From positions 744,001 through 808,000 of the forward strand of contig JAWWNJ010000090.1 in the NCBI GenBank assembly GCA_037176885.1: a stretch of 64,000 bases of DNA. Direction: 5' to 3'. Under the pieces are notes generated by a model. The model was not told where the DNA came from, made no database searches, and saw only the letters and a program-made list of their open reading frames with translations. The translations under genes were made by a program, and so were the position numbers. The DNA is from Favolaschia claudopus. Lineage: Eukaryota; Basidiomycota; Agaricomycetes; Agaricales; Mycenaceae. The first letter of the stretch is position 1. Every line of letters starts with the position of its first letter. Shown here in pieces: positions 11,373 to 21,983 of the stretch.

Positions 11373-12392
11373 ATGACCGCAAATCCTTCGGACGCTCCTG
11401 GTGAAGAGTATGCCCGCGACAAGCAAGGCTGGTCCGCCTCCCTATACAATAAATCTGCGGCTTTCGTTTACTCCCCCGCGTTCACGGCACCTGTTCTCGA
11501 CCTTCTCGACGCACAATCTGGGGACAAAATAATCGATCTTGGCTGCGGTAGCGGCCAAGTCACAGCCATCATCGAAAAAATTGTCAAACAGGCTCCAGGC
11601 GGTCTCGTCGTTGCGGTCGACTACAGTGAGAGCATGGTATTCAATTTATCCCACTCAACAGTATAAATGTGTGATGATTCGGTCCATGCGTAGATTGCGA
11701 AAGCAAAAGAGGCCGGTCTCGAACACACATTCGTGTCTGACATCCAGAATCTCGACATTCCCATGTCCACCTTCAACAAAAACGACCCAAATTTCAAGTT
11801 CGACAAAGTCTTCAGTAATGCCACATTCCATTGGTGCAAACGCGATCCATCAGGCGTGCTAGAGAGCGTCAAGAAGATTTTGAAGCCTGGTGGAATATTG
11901 GCTGTCGAAATGGGTGGCGCGATGAATTGCATTGGTAGGTTCACCTGCTATGTTATGCCTGAATTTACCCTTACGGTAATTTTTTGCAGGCATCAGAAGC
12001 GCTCTTCATCGCGCTATAAAAGCTCGTGGTCGCGATCCCCTCTCTATCGATCCTTGGTTCTTTCCTTCGGTTGAGGAATATACGAAGGTAAACTGAAAGA
12101 TCTCTCCGAACGCATTTTCGCTGACGTAGAATCTTCACAGCTCCTTACAGGAGCTTCATTTGAACCCCTTGAAATTATTCTCACTCCGCGTATCACACCT
12201 CTTGCCGACGGTGTTCGAGGATGGCTCGAGGTGTTTGCGAGGAAATCAATCTTAGCTGATTTTCCGGATGACGAAGCTACAAATATCATTGACGAGGTGG
12301 AAGATGTGCTGAGGGTTGATTGTCAGGATAGAGAAGGAAACTGGTCGATGGTGTACACTCGGCTGAGGTTCCGCGCCGTGCTCAAGAATTAG
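11373..12392 (+). CDS. Class I SAM-dependent methyltransferase
   Basis: A Rossmann-fold methyltransferase of the Methyltransf_11/25 type. Exon 1 begins MTANPSDAPGEEYARDKQGW and contains motif I DKIIDLGCGSGQVT (SAM-binding glycine loop), then VVAVDYSESM (motif II acidic residue). After an intron ending near 11692 come IAKAKEAG, then FDKVFSNATFHWC (motif IV) and LKPGGILAVEMGG (motif VI). Further introns at about 11934-11990 and 12088-12140 lead to LLTGASFEPLEI and a C-terminal cap domain ending RFRAVLKN, TAG at 12390. The layout resembles trans-aconitate or malonyl-ACP methyltransferase-like proteins of 260-280 residues. The substrate is unknown. Confidence 0.85.
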
Positions 12393-13214
12393 CCGAATTT
12401 GTATATAGTAATCGCCATTTGTTTGATGTCGATTCTGCAACTGTGACCACGGCATTCCCTCCTGCTCAGCATGATGCTGAGCATTGGCTCCTCAGTTCTT
12501 GGAAATTCGGATGATAACTTCCTTTTTAGGCAGTGGGCGTTGAGTCGACGCTTTAGGAAAGTGATCTCATCAGTTCACTGGTTTGAAACTCAGGTCTGGA
12601 ATGTAGCTAAATGCTCGCCACGCGACTTCCCGTTACATATTAAAAATATATACAAAAAGAAAATACGGAATAACAGGCGGTGGCCGTAATCTAGCGAAAA
12701 CAACCTTGAACGTCTCCGCAGACTAGATATTTTTTTATTCACGCACAGCTGCGAACGGGTGAGAACATGACTTCGCATATGGGGCAAATGGGAAAGTGCG
12801 CTCAAGCCTGCTCAAGCCAGAGGTCCCCTACGGGTCCCTGCGCTTAGTACGCTCCTCCTGTGGAAACTTGAAAAGACTGTCCATAAGCATTCCATTGCTC
12901 TCTAGCTGTTGCCTGGCAGCGAGTTCGACGTGGCAGGGGAATTCAGATTAGAGCGTCAGGCACTGAGTAGATCTGATTGTCCCGTGGAATGCGGTAGACT
13001 AGGAGTCGGGGCGGACAAATAAGAAGACAGTAGAGAGTTAATCAGGATCAGTTCGGGTCGGGAATTGGGAATCCAAATCGGAACGTTGGCATATAAGTGC
13101 CAGCTGAGGCCGGGGGCTAGGTGCAGTAAAAAAATACAACGTCGGAGGAGTCGAAGCCAGGAGAGAAGTAGACTCAACGCTGGCGTGTTCATGGTAAGTA
13201 CCGTTGGTACTGCG
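12393..13214. other. Intergenic stretch with dispersed repeat fragments
   Basis: No gene is recognised. Two words recur elsewhere in the window. A GGGCGTTGAGTCGACG word at 12535-12550 recurs at about 63628-63643, and in reverse with one mismatch near 19268-19283. A 22-bp ATAACAGGCGGTGGCCGTAATC word at 12671-12692 recurs near 13828-13849, and reversed near 31776-31797. They look like remnants of a dispersed repeat. The short ORF over 12956-13231 (-) has no recognisable content. Confidence 0.45.
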
Positions 13215-13668
13215 GGACGGAGGGCACCCATACCCGGGCCTCCGCATGGCCGCGGCTATCTGAGAACATTAATTACAAAGAAAATGCTTGCAGGGCCGTG
13301 ATTACATTGTTGCTCGGATTCAACGCCCACTGGATGATCTCCGAATGGACAGTTTTGGTGCGCAGATTGTTTTGAGACTCTACAAGAACAGCATGATAGA
13401 TCGCAGTTCGGAGGTGATTCACGCTTGTTATCTGCACGCCGCAGGCCGTCAGGAAGAGCGCCAGGGAACAGATGATGATTCAGACAAGCCGCGCTTCGAT
13501 GAACGCGAAATTGACGGCGTCGCGTTCTCGTTCGCCATCGCTGCCTTCGGCCATCGAGGCTGCGATGAGACGTTTCCTCAGCGAATCGGAGTCAGTTACA
13601 TCGGTGTACAGGGCGGCATGGACACAAGAAACGTCGGACGGAAAGTGAGGGAGTTGGTAGGATTGCAT
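13215..13668 (-). pseudogene. CGI121: Truncated CGI121 (KEOPS subunit) copy
   Basis: This is the 5' part of the intact gene at 31955-32716. From ATG 13668 it starts MQSYQLPHFPSDVSC, runs through exon 1 ending FAFIEARL and exon 2 ITSVNHLRTAIYHAVL, with one in-frame 3-nt insertion relative to the intact copy (IIQWALNPSNN against IIWALNPSNN). Exon 3 begins but departs from the intact copy after about AMRR: no sequence matching ALVVVRVCGPQ or the fourth exon is found, and only vague resemblance continues to about 13215. The C-terminal half of the fold is lost, so this copy is very probably non-functional. A few substitutions against the intact copy are G-to-A/C-to-T type. Confidence 0.82.
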
Positions 13669-14007
13669 TTCGCTTATTTGATCCGAATTGATGGCAAATA
13701 TAGGCGCCCTGAACGCTCCCGCCACTGCCTGCCATCGAGTTGGAAAAAGATGCAATTTCGTTCAAGCAAAGCAAGAAACGGAAACGATGGGGATTGAACA
13801 CAATTTTATTGAAAAAAATCACAGCGGAAATAACAGGCGGTGGCCGTAATCGAATGCGAGGTGCATAAATGCCAGTCTAGAACCCGACGACCCGAACCAC
13901 AACCTGTTAACCACTTCACTACTGGGTAGTTAAAAGCAATGGCGAGTCGAACCTGTCGTACCGGTAGGCAACTCAGTGCATCAAACTGCCCTCGGAGTTT
14001 ATGCAGG
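13669..14007. other. Spacer between duplicated hydrolase and CGI121 copies, with tRNA-like sequence
   Basis: This 339-bp spacer is duplicated in reverse at 31616-31954. On the right-hand copy's plus strand it reads GGTTCGACTCGCC (box B-like) at 31671, then AGTAGTGAAGTGGTTAACAGG (box A-like), and about 36 bases further GGGTTCTAGACT. A complete tRNA cloverleaf could not be folded by eye. It may be a degraded tRNA or a tRNA-derived short interspersed element. Confidence 0.25.
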
Positions 14008-15113
14008 TCAGATTCTGAAGACATCAACCAAAAAATTCTTGAGCACACACCGTTCATGTCCAGTTTGTTTGAGGAATTCCGCAACAACAGTCATGTATCT
14101 TTCTCGTTCTCCCCACTGCGGTGTGTGGCTCGGAGTCGGGAACTGGACGCACTTCATCCGGTCAATGCCCCAAAAGAACGGCGCCGAGGCGCTTTCTGTC
14201 AGGTCGGCCGTGATGAGAAGCGTCGGGACATGGCGCATCGAGGGGATAACAGTTTGCGTCATGTCCCACTCCGAATCGAGCCTCATGTTTCCGTTCCTGA
14301 AAATGCCATTGTATCACAGTGGCAAAGGAACGAGAAAGAAACGGACATCGCCTCGAGAACTCTGGGATCCTCCACATCCTCTGACACGCATTGGGTGTAG
14401 ATAAATTCAGGAGGAAATGGTTGCACCCTGCATCCATGTTTTGCCCAAAAAACTCTCATCGCAGTTCTGTAATCTTCCGTCTTGGTCGTCCCCGCCGCCT
14501 CATGCTTCTTCAACGTCCCCTGCACACGCTCCGGAAGCTTGAGCCGCTGTGCAGCAAGCAGCTCGTTGCGTAGCTTTGAGCTGGCCGACGTATTTGAGAG
14601 GACGAGGCTCTGAAGACCCTTGGGTTGCCGACGCGCAATGAATTCAGAGGCAAGTACGCCGCCCCAACAGTGTCCCAGCAGATTGAAACAGTGTGATATG
14701 CCGAAGAAGTAGAGTACGTTCTCGAGCTGAGCAATGAATAGATCGATTGTCCAGAATGAAGAATCTTTCCAAAGAAGTCGGGAAGACTGACCACTGCCAA
14801 GTTGGTCGTAGAAAATGACTGTTGTGGATGGCGCTAGGTCCGCCAAAGTGGTCAAGTAGTCGTGCGACATGCCAGAGCCGTGCAGAACTACAAGCGGCCC
14901 TTGCGCGATTGAAAGAATCGAGGCGTCGATATCAGGGCCAAAGAATTTGTAATACGTGTCAAACACTTCGCCTCCTAAATAGAACGGTATTTTCCCTTCT
15001 GAGAATTTCAAGCTCGAGGTTTGGTCGGAGAACATGTGCTGAATGCAAAGGTGGTCCGGTAACACCTCTACACCGTTCAAGTTGGACTTGTTACATGCAT
15101 ATGGCCCGGGCAT
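14008..15113 (-). CDS. Proline-iminopeptidase-like alpha/beta hydrolase, intact copy
   Basis: Alpha/beta-hydrolase of the proline-iminopeptidase family (peptidase S33-like). From ATG 15113: MPGPYACNKSNLNGVEV, oxyanion-hole region VVLHGSGMSHDYL, FYDQLGSGQSS, then the nucleophile elbow LLGHCWGGVLASEF and the family block QPKGLQSLVLSNTSASS. A 50-bp intron (about 14291-14340 region) joins VLEAM to NGNMRLDSEWDM. The candidate acid region is LLITADLTES and the candidate catalytic His lies in PSHTPQWGERERYM, matching the family's SSHxxxxEERE pattern. The stop is at 14008. The elbow carries Cys where Ser is expected (GHCWG), in both copies. This copy keeps a clean frame and an undisturbed 5' flank, so it is probably the working one. 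Substrate unknown. Confidence 0.83.
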
Positions 15114-15168
15114 GATGAGCGTAGAAAGAAAGGCAGATCGGCCGACATCACCGACCGAGGGTTTGTTC

Positions 15169-15365
15169 TCGTCTTTTCTCTTTGCAACTTTGTCTAGTCC
15201 ATCCTACTCATGGGCCCCTCGCGCGACGAGTCTCTGACTCAAATTTTGGCGCAACAATAGTCTGAACCAGCGCAATACACTTTCTCTTCATTCGAATCAT
15301 TTATTTCAACGGTCTCCGCCCATTGAAGAGAGGCTACGGGTTAAAACCCAGTGGGGACGCGCTTC
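15169..15365 (+). repeat. Tandem repeat unit A; preserved empty site of the Helentron
   Basis: Begins CGTCTTTTCTCTTTGCAACT, continues through TTGTCTAGTCCATCC and CTACTCATGGGCCCCTCGC, and ends AAACCCAGTGGGGACGCG. The rest matches, in reverse, 21545-21717 plus the sequence from 30436, without visible difference. The junction TTTGCA^ACTTTGTC is the uninterrupted form of the site at which the 8.7-kb element is inserted in the other arm. Confidence 0.85.
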
Positions 15366-15590
15366 GTCTTTTCTCTTTGCAACTTTGTCTAGTCCATCCT
15401 ACTCATGGGCCCCTCGCGCGCGACGACTCTCTCCCTCGGAGTTCTGACGCACGATACACCGTCTTCTCGCGACCAGAATCGCGTCAAATTTGCGGTCCAT
15501 CCTGGTGTCTTTGGCGTTTCAGTTCATCTATGCAACGGTTCCAGCCTATCCAGGAGAGACTACAGATTTAAACCTAGTGGGGACGCGTTT
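15366..15590 (+). repeat. Tandem repeat unit B, diverged
   Basis: The first about 55 bases repeat unit A almost exactly (CTTTTCTCTTTGCAACTTTG through CATGGGCCCCTCGCGCG). The middle is diverged, and the end again aligns (ATTTAAACCTAGTGGGGACG against GTTAAAACCCAGTGGGGACG). The following sequence, GGTTGCCCTGCAGCCGAGAC, aligns with the right arm beyond its single unit. Unit B therefore seems to be the older left-arm version and unit A the recently copied one. Confidence 0.7.
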
Positions 15591-16301
15591 TTGGTTGCCC
15601 TGCAGCCGAGACATGTACATAATCCGAATGCCTGCTAAACCGATTCCCACAACACCCGCAATCTACATCCACTCTATGGCAACCATCCGGCGAGGAGTAC
15701 AAATCTAATGAGAGCTTGCCCGCACTGAATTCCGCACTTGCTATATTCAATCGCAACAAAAAAAGTCGATATCGAGAGCATCAATTTAGAAAAGGACTGA
15801 TGGTGACTTGAAACTGCATAAATCAAGAATGAAGTATACCAACTGGAGTGAAGAAAAAACGGGAAGTAACTTAGCTCGGCGAATCGCCTGCGCCTCTCAT
15901 TCCTTTCAGTGTCTGTCGATTATTGGATCTTAGTCTGCGGCCATCCGGTTCATTCTTGACCTGAAGCGCAGACCCACAGTTCACTCGGATTCCCCAATTG
16001 TGCAAGGATTGATTAATATTGATTAACCGCTCCAGAAACGGATAGTCACCTCAACGGCCCGATGCGCAATAGCACAAAACTTGTGGCGACAACAGGGTTG
16101 TCTCAAGGTAACCAATAGGTACTTCTGTTGAGCCTTGCTGTCCTTTCGCTCGCTTGGTTTCATCATTACTATAAGTAAACTGTTCAAGTGTCAAAGTCCA
16201 CTTTACCGTTGATATCGTTATTTTGTCTGTCTGGAAATCGTTTCGTTGAGCTATAGTGATATCGGTCGGCCGCGGCCAAGAACAAGCAATAACGCGGCAA
16301 C

Positions 16302-17716
16302 GTGGGAACATGCTTTTCTGGTGCTGCCAGCCAGCAGCGAAACTTGCATAGAACGCTGATGTCTCGAAGACGCGAAGTCAACGCTAACGGCGTACGAGAA
16401 GAGAAGCCAGAAGCACGCGCCCGGGAATCTGCAGACCCTGGCCTACGTATGTCGCAAGCCGGTCCTGCTCTGTTCGACTATTATTCGATCCTCTCTATGG
16501 TCATGGGCGGGTGCTGCGTGTAGGTGAGTTTCCTTCGTCTCTAGAGCTGGTAACCTAGGCCGAATAGGAATTTCTGGGCGTATGAGCAGCTGCTCATGAT
16601 GAACGCTAGAATCGGTAATGAATGAAATCGATGTAAGGGAGAATGCAAGTACATTACTAATCGTTCGTCTGCGCAGGGTCTGCGCTGACTTTCTCCCATG
16701 TTGTATTCATTACTTCGCAATCGCTTCCATCTTTCCTATTCTTCCCCCCGGGTCATATATTGCCTCGTCTCAAGCCGCGCCAGGTCCCTCTGACCCATTG
16801 GGCCACTCAAGTCCTGCTGTTGACGAGTTCCACGCTGTTATATAACTGGGCTTATGCATATGATGTCCAAGTGTCGATTCTCGTGGTCTTTCGATCCGCA
16901 GGTATGTACGACCGGTCTCTCCACAAATGCCTCAGATCGAAATTTTGGTAGGATTGGCCATATCCATGCTCTTCGGCTACTTATTTGCCAAAAAGACATA
17001 CACATTTATGCAAGTGGTTAGTGGAAATCCTTTTTGTTGGGAGACGAACGGCAGTTTTGAATGCGACCCAGGGTTCGGTGATTATAGTGTCAGCTGGTGT
17101 TATCATCGCGACTCTCGCTCGACCGTCTGTATCCAAGAAAAGTGGCATGATGGAGTCTGTGGAGGATGTACAGAGATTCACGATAGGCATTTCAATGCTC
17201 GTTGTCTCCTTGATTCTCACCGGAATTTATGGGCTGTTGCAAGAACGGACGTACCGGACGTATGGCCCGTGTTGGAAAGAAGGCGTATTTTACACGGTAT
17301 TTAACGATTCATCATCGCGTCTCTCAGAAGAAGGCCTCATGCCCTTACAGCATTTGCTTTCGCTCCCCGTTTTCCTTTTCCTTGTCCGAGATGTTCAGCA
17401 GGGTCTGGGCAGTCTCTCAGATTCCACCAAGGGCACCTCTGCACTGGCATCGTGGCTGATTCTGGGACTGAACCTCTGTTCGCAACTCATCTGCGTTTCT
17501 GGTGTCAACAGACTCTCGTCACAAGTGTCCTCTGTTTCAACCAATATCGTCCTCACTGTACGAAAGGCGGTCAGTCTCTGTTTCAGCGTATGGTGGTTTG
17601 GGAACCCATGGAATACCGGACTTGGAATCGGCGCGAGTATGGTGTTCTGTGGCAGTCTGTTGTTCACAATGAGCGGGCAGGAGAAGGTTGTCCCTGATAA
17701 GGACAAAAAAGAGTAA
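16302..17716 (+). CDS. UAA-family nucleotide-sugar transporter (YEA4-like)
   Basis: Multi-pass Golgi/ER membrane transporter of the UAA family, which exchanges UDP-sugars (UDP-GlcNAc in yeast Yea4) across the membrane. Exon 1 encodes DYYSILSMVMGGCC. Splicing at about 16530 to NFWAYEQLLMMNARIG, and at about 16618 to SALTFSHVVFITSQSLPSF, gives the family's helix 1-2 region. Then come FPPGHILPRLKPRQVPL, WAYAYDVQVSILVVFRSAG and LAISMLFGYLFAKKTYTFMQV, both diagnostic. After a further intron SVIIVSAGVIIATLARP leads into the C-terminal half, ending EKVVPDKDKKE with a Lys-rich ER-type tail at 17716. The start is uncertain: ATG 16449 (MSQAGPALFDYY) fits family length best, while in-frame ATGs at 16302 and 16359 would add a basic extension. 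Confidence 0.85.
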
Positions 17717-17917
17717 CACGCGTATTGATGTTTTAGAGGTCTAGGACTTGCGTAGATGTAATTTACTTAGAGGTCCAGTGTACAATATTGTACAATACTA
17801 ATTTTGCGCGCTGGTGTGCAACACTGCAAGCCTGGTGAACCAATGGCGTGTGATATTGCCCGTCCCTTCGGCTTTATTCGGTTCGGTGCCCTTCCCAGCT
17901 TTCCTCTTTCTACTGCG

Positions 17918-18993
17918 ATGCGAGCTTCAGCCGTTCGTCTGCTGAACATCCTTGTCCCAGTCAAGCGGTCTGTTCGACAACTTCTCTTACTCTCTGCTTT
18001 TAACCGTTCCTCGCAGTTCAGTCGATTATGCAGTCAAAATCCGCGTTAACCCTCAACAAACTGGTGTCGATCTTAATGTCAAGCACTCAATGGTATGACA
18101 AGCAAAGGAACTCCGGCGGTTTGCTTGCACGCGTATTGACTTTCCTTAGAATCCTTTCGACGAAATTGGTGCGCATCGCGAGACCCGTTAGATCCGCCCA
18201 GCTACCTGACGAAATAATCGCAAACAGCCGTAGAGGAGGCCGTACTTCTGCGGAAAGCTCTCGGGGACGCTGTCAAGTCTATCAAGGCGGTAACTATTGG
18301 GCCGCCAAAATCTGCAGAGACGCTACGTACTGCACTAGCAATGGGCGCGGACTCAGCCATACATGTCGAATTACCGGAATCAGCACCAGCCCCGGAACCA
18401 CTCGGTGTTGCTCAGGCGCTACGCGCGATCATCCGGCGCGAGCAGGACAGCGGCGGAGTTGACATCGTGATTATGGGGAAGCAGGCCATCGACGATGACG
18501 CTGGACAGACGGGGCAAATGCTTGCTGGGTTACTGGATTGGGGCCAGGCAACTTTCGCGAGCAAGGTAGATGTTGATGTTACTGCAAAGACAGCAACGGT
18601 AATGCGTGAGATCGACGGCGGCTCGGAGGAGATTCGCTGTCGTCTCCCGCTCGTCATTACAACCGATTTACGGTGCGTCTGCCTTTCCCCGTACGACAAC
18701 ATTGACCATTGATATCTCTTGCAGGCTAAATGGTATTTCCCTTCGACGTGTGCTCACATTCTCCTAACTTATTTGCCACACCAGAACCACGCTACGCGTC
18801 CCTACCTGCTATCATGAAAGCTAAAAAGAAACCGATCGAGAAGCTTACTGCGGCTGATCTGGGCGTCGACTTTTCACCCCGTCTCGAGACCCTCAAAGTT
18901 ACGGAACCGCCTACACGCGTCGGCGGCGGCAAGGTTGAGAGCGTCGATGAGCTGGTTGCTAAATTGAAGGAGGCCGGCTTCACAGCAGTTTGA
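17918..18993 (+). CDS. CIR1: Electron transfer flavoprotein beta subunit
   Basis: Beta subunit of mitochondrial ETF, which with the alpha subunit passes electrons from acyl-CoA dehydrogenases to ETF-ubiquinone oxidoreductase. From ATG 17918, [17 protein letters not shown] is joined across a 45-bp intron to [12 protein letters not shown]. Further introns give NVKHSMNPFDEIAVEEAV, the ETF beta hallmark. Later come [40 protein letters not shown] (AMP-binding region), and [19 protein letters not shown], which contains the ETF beta signature after removal of the intron near 18673-18785. The C-terminus is [19 protein letters not shown], stop at 18991. Length is about 255 residues, as expected. Confidence 0.93.
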
Positions 18994-19599
18994 TTGGTGC
19001 ATTAAGAGTTCGCGATATACTACAATTTCGCGGTAAACATTTGTAACTGCAACGCCTTGCAACTATGGACCGAACAACAAATTAAAATCGCTCAAGCCGT
19101 CGCATTTGAAATGTACTCATCTTTCCAAGTGTCCTCCAAGGAAGGCTCTGTACCTCTGTTCGCGAGTTCCAAGAGTTTTTCGCCGCCACCCTGGACAGCG
19201 GCCTGGAGTGGACGTGGGGTTACGGTGCGATATAAAATATTAGCAAAATCAATGATGACATGTCCTAAAGCGTCGACTCAACGCCTGTTGCCGAAAGAGG
19301 AAGGAGATGCAGGTGTGCTGTGTGTGGACGATAGGCGATAGGAAGGGAAGCCCGGGCTGACTCATTGACGCCTGAAAGGGTCTGCAACGAATCAAAACGT
19401 ACTACGGCCCAAATTCACTGGCAATTTGCCACTCGCACCGGGGTGATCATTATTTATTTGGACAAACAAATAAATTCTTATTGAAAAACAACTCTTCCAA
19501 ATTGTGACTTTTGTGACGATCGTTTTCTCCTTCTACCTCGACGCGCCGCCTCACATTGCTTCGCTCGCTCCGACGCAAGTGCCCTCGCCGCCTCAAACG
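18994..19599. other. Intergenic stretch with a dispersed repeat fragment
   Basis: No gene is seen. Near 19255-19290 the minus strand carries the word TTGAGTCGACGCTTTAGGAC shared with sequences at 12541 and 63633. An AT-rich block (19445-19500) precedes the F-box gene. Confidence 0.4.
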
Positions 19600-21142
19600 A
19601 TGGCCACGATGTCCGCGTCTAGTGTGATTGGTTCGAATCTATTACTTCTCAACCCGCCGGCGTGGATACTCGCTCTTCCCTTGGACGCGATACTCTCGGT
19701 AGGTCGATCGTTGTCGTATTCTTCGACGCTCGCTCAAGCCCAATCCTGCCCCAGATCTTGTCGCGGGCCAGTCCGATGGACATATTGGCTTTGCGTGAAA
19801 CCTGCGCGGCATTTCGAGCATTGATAGACAGTGAGGAAGGTAACAAGATCTGGCGTGTAGCCTACAAGAATGTACTCTTCTCGCCACCATTCGGTGGCCC
19901 GTATACGCCCGCCCAGATCGCTGCGCTCACCTTCAAGGGCGGAGACTGCTACGTGAGTTTTCGCAATACTCCCCTCGCCTTGGCTGATCTCCCTTGTAGA
20001 CGTGTAGAATGCGGACACCAAACATACCTGAGTCCTTTAGTCTGAACGTGCGGTATTGCTCAGTGAGGTCTGATGTTCTCCTGCGTCGTATCTATCTTAT
20101 CCAAATGGCACAGCACTTCTGCAAATACATGAGTTCGCTTTTGCAAGATGTTCAACACTATAGCACACTCCCTTTCGCTCTGCCTTACCTCGAAGGCACC
20201 GATGGTCAGTTACTTTGCGTGGCGGGCAGTCAATTGATCCACTTTCGTTCGATAGATCTACCCTTATACAGGTACACTCATTGGGCGAACGCCTGGGAAG
20301 GGCATCGCAGGCTCGCCGGCACCACAACACAAGTACTTTTCCCGTCCATCACCCCTGTCTGTGTTCATTCTCTGTGATATGCAATACCAGGAACTCACCG
20401 CGTACACAAGGCATGCCAAGTCCCAGACCCCGCTCGGGACGCCTGGATGCTAGTCAGTAATCTGGTGCCCATCGAGACTTGAACCGCCTCCTCATTTCAA
20501 CAGGTCGCGCAGGACTTGTGCAAGAGTGGGGCGCGGTACAGGATCAAGAAGACGGAGGTGGACTGCAAAAACTACACCCGGTCGGTCAAGATACTATTTT
20601 CGTCACTTGGAGACTCACCAAAACTATAGTGTGAAGCAAATTGCCAGCGACTTTGGCCTGGATTTCGTCCGAATAGTTACCGGTTCGCCCACCCTCGCCC
20701 GGCACGTTAACTTCTTCTCTAGAGACCTGGAGTTTTTCGATGTCGACGGTCTGTTGCGGTCGTTTCTTTGTCCACCGCTACGCTGAAGCATATCGCCGCA
20801 GCCTGGCAGCGCATACGCCCCCTTGTGTTGTCCGAGCTCCGTCAAAGAGTCTCACTCGATGGGAATCCTCTGCCATGCCCGTTTTGTCCTGGTGTCCCGC
20901 GCGTGTTCTCGGAAGACGGGCTGCGCTTTCATATAACCGAGCGGTACGGAGCCTCTGGCATTCACCCTGCTCATAGCAACATTCGAAATATCTGGCTAGC
21001 CATCCAGAGCACACCGCCGAATATGTCGAGGTCCCGAACCTGCACCGATGCTCGATGTGTTTGTTACAGAAGAAAACAAGGGTGGCGTTTGATTGGAAGG
21101 GTCTCATTCGGCACAGGAATCACCGGTATGTACTGGCTTTGA
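19600..21142 (+). CDS. F-box protein with C-terminal Cys/His motifs (family member 1)
   Basis: From ATG 19600, MATMSASSVIGSNLLLLN leads to an F-box-like start PAWILALPLDAILS. Splicing at about 19699-19752 gives ILSRASPMDILALRETCAAF and then ALIDSEEGNKIWRVAYKN and IAALTFKGGDCY. The next exon carries a TCRMRTPNIPESFSLNVRYC cluster. Downstream blocks SPTLARHVNFFSRDLEF and RVSLDGNPLPCPFCPGVP have clear counterparts in the gene at 60855-62504 (-). The blocks between about 20050 and 20770 lie in different frames and the intron positions could not be settled, so the copy may be intact or lightly damaged. Probable SCF adaptor; target unknown. Confidence 0.6.
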
Positions 21143-21717
21143 ATGCTGCCCTGCTTGAAACGATGCCGGTTCTGAAATCCAATAATCAACAGACACTGAA
21201 AGGAACGAGATGCGCTGGCGATCCGCCGAGCTAAGTTTCAGTTTTTTCTTCACCCTAGTTGGTATACTTCATTCTTGATTTATGCAGTTTCAACACCAGT
21301 CCTTTGTAAGTTGATGTTCTCGGTTTGGGTGAGTTTTGCGTTGCGATTGAATACACGAAGTGCTGAATTTAGTGTCGGCAAGTTCTCATTAGATTTGTAT
21401 TCCTCGCCGAATAGTCGCCAGAGTGGGATGTGTTCCAGTTGGGGAATTGGTTCAGCAAGCGTTCGGATTGTTACCTAGAATAGTTTTAGTATACATGGTC
21501 TCGGCTGCGGGGGATTTTTGGCGCGCCAAGGGGCAACCAAAGCGCGTCCCCACTGGGTTTTAACCCGTAGCCTCTCTTCAATGGGCGGAGACCGTTGAAA
21601 TAAATGATTCGAATGAAGAGAAAGTGTATTGCGCTGGTTCAGACTATTGTTGCGCCAAAATTTGAGTCAGAGACTCGTCGCGCGAGGGGCCCATGAGTAG
21701 GATGGACTAGACAAAGT

Positions 21718-21743
21718 TCCCACTATCTGAAAGAGAGTGGGTC
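21718..21743 (+). repeat. Helentron left terminus
   Basis: TCCCACTATCT at the very end is the left inverted repeat. The first 25 bases can form a CCCACTnTCT/AGAGAGTGGG hairpin with one mismatch. The partner repeat lies at about 30395-30404. Confidence 0.75.
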
Positions 21744-21983
21744 TTGGGGCGCCCTAAGTGTTCGGCTTTATCGGCCGTGTGATGAGGGCTGTACTTACAA
21801 TTTGCAAATGAATAGAGTAGCTGACGTTTCGGCCGACCGCTTTCTCGGCCTTTCTGTCAACTTTCTGTCATGGGATCGTGTTGACAGCCAAGATCCGGGA
21901 TTCGGCAGTTTCCGCCCAAGTGCCCATATAGTTTGAGCGGTCGAAGGCGCCTTCCCTTCTGCTGCTTTCTCAGTACCCCCACA

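Larger units (their letters stand above)
13215..15925 (-). repeat. Left arm of inverted duplication (hydrolase + CGI121 unit)
   Basis: This block is the reverse complement of 21180-21717 joined to 30436-32390. From about 13700 to 15365 the two arms look virtually identical by eye; the predicted hydrolase N-terminal 276 residues are the same in both. Toward 13215 (third CGI121 exon) and in 15590-15925 the arms diverge to visibly lower identity. The left arm also carries an internal tandem duplication (15169-15365 and 15366-15590). The arm has no transposon insertion and therefore preserves the pre-insertion arrangement. Confidence 0.85.
15114..16301. other. Upstream flank of hydrolase, no gene
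   Basis: This 1.2-kb stretch contains the tandem repeats A and B (listed separately), then the more diverged end of the inverted-duplication arm up to about 15925, then about 375 bp of sequence ahead of the nucleotide-sugar transporter. Small ORFs in the repeats are not conserved between copies and look accidental. Confidence 0.5.

Noticed and set aside
13300..13420. RIP-type mutation as the cause of divergence in the left CGI121 copy
   Set aside because: Only a few G-to-A differences are seen and the adjoining 1.6 kb is nearly identical between arms, which does not look like repeat-induced mutation.
13939..14404. Plus-strand ORFs of 140-150 codons opposite the hydrolase
   Set aside because: They lie antisense to conserved hydrolase exon 2 and have no recognisable content; the same shadows recur in the other copy because the DNA is duplicated.
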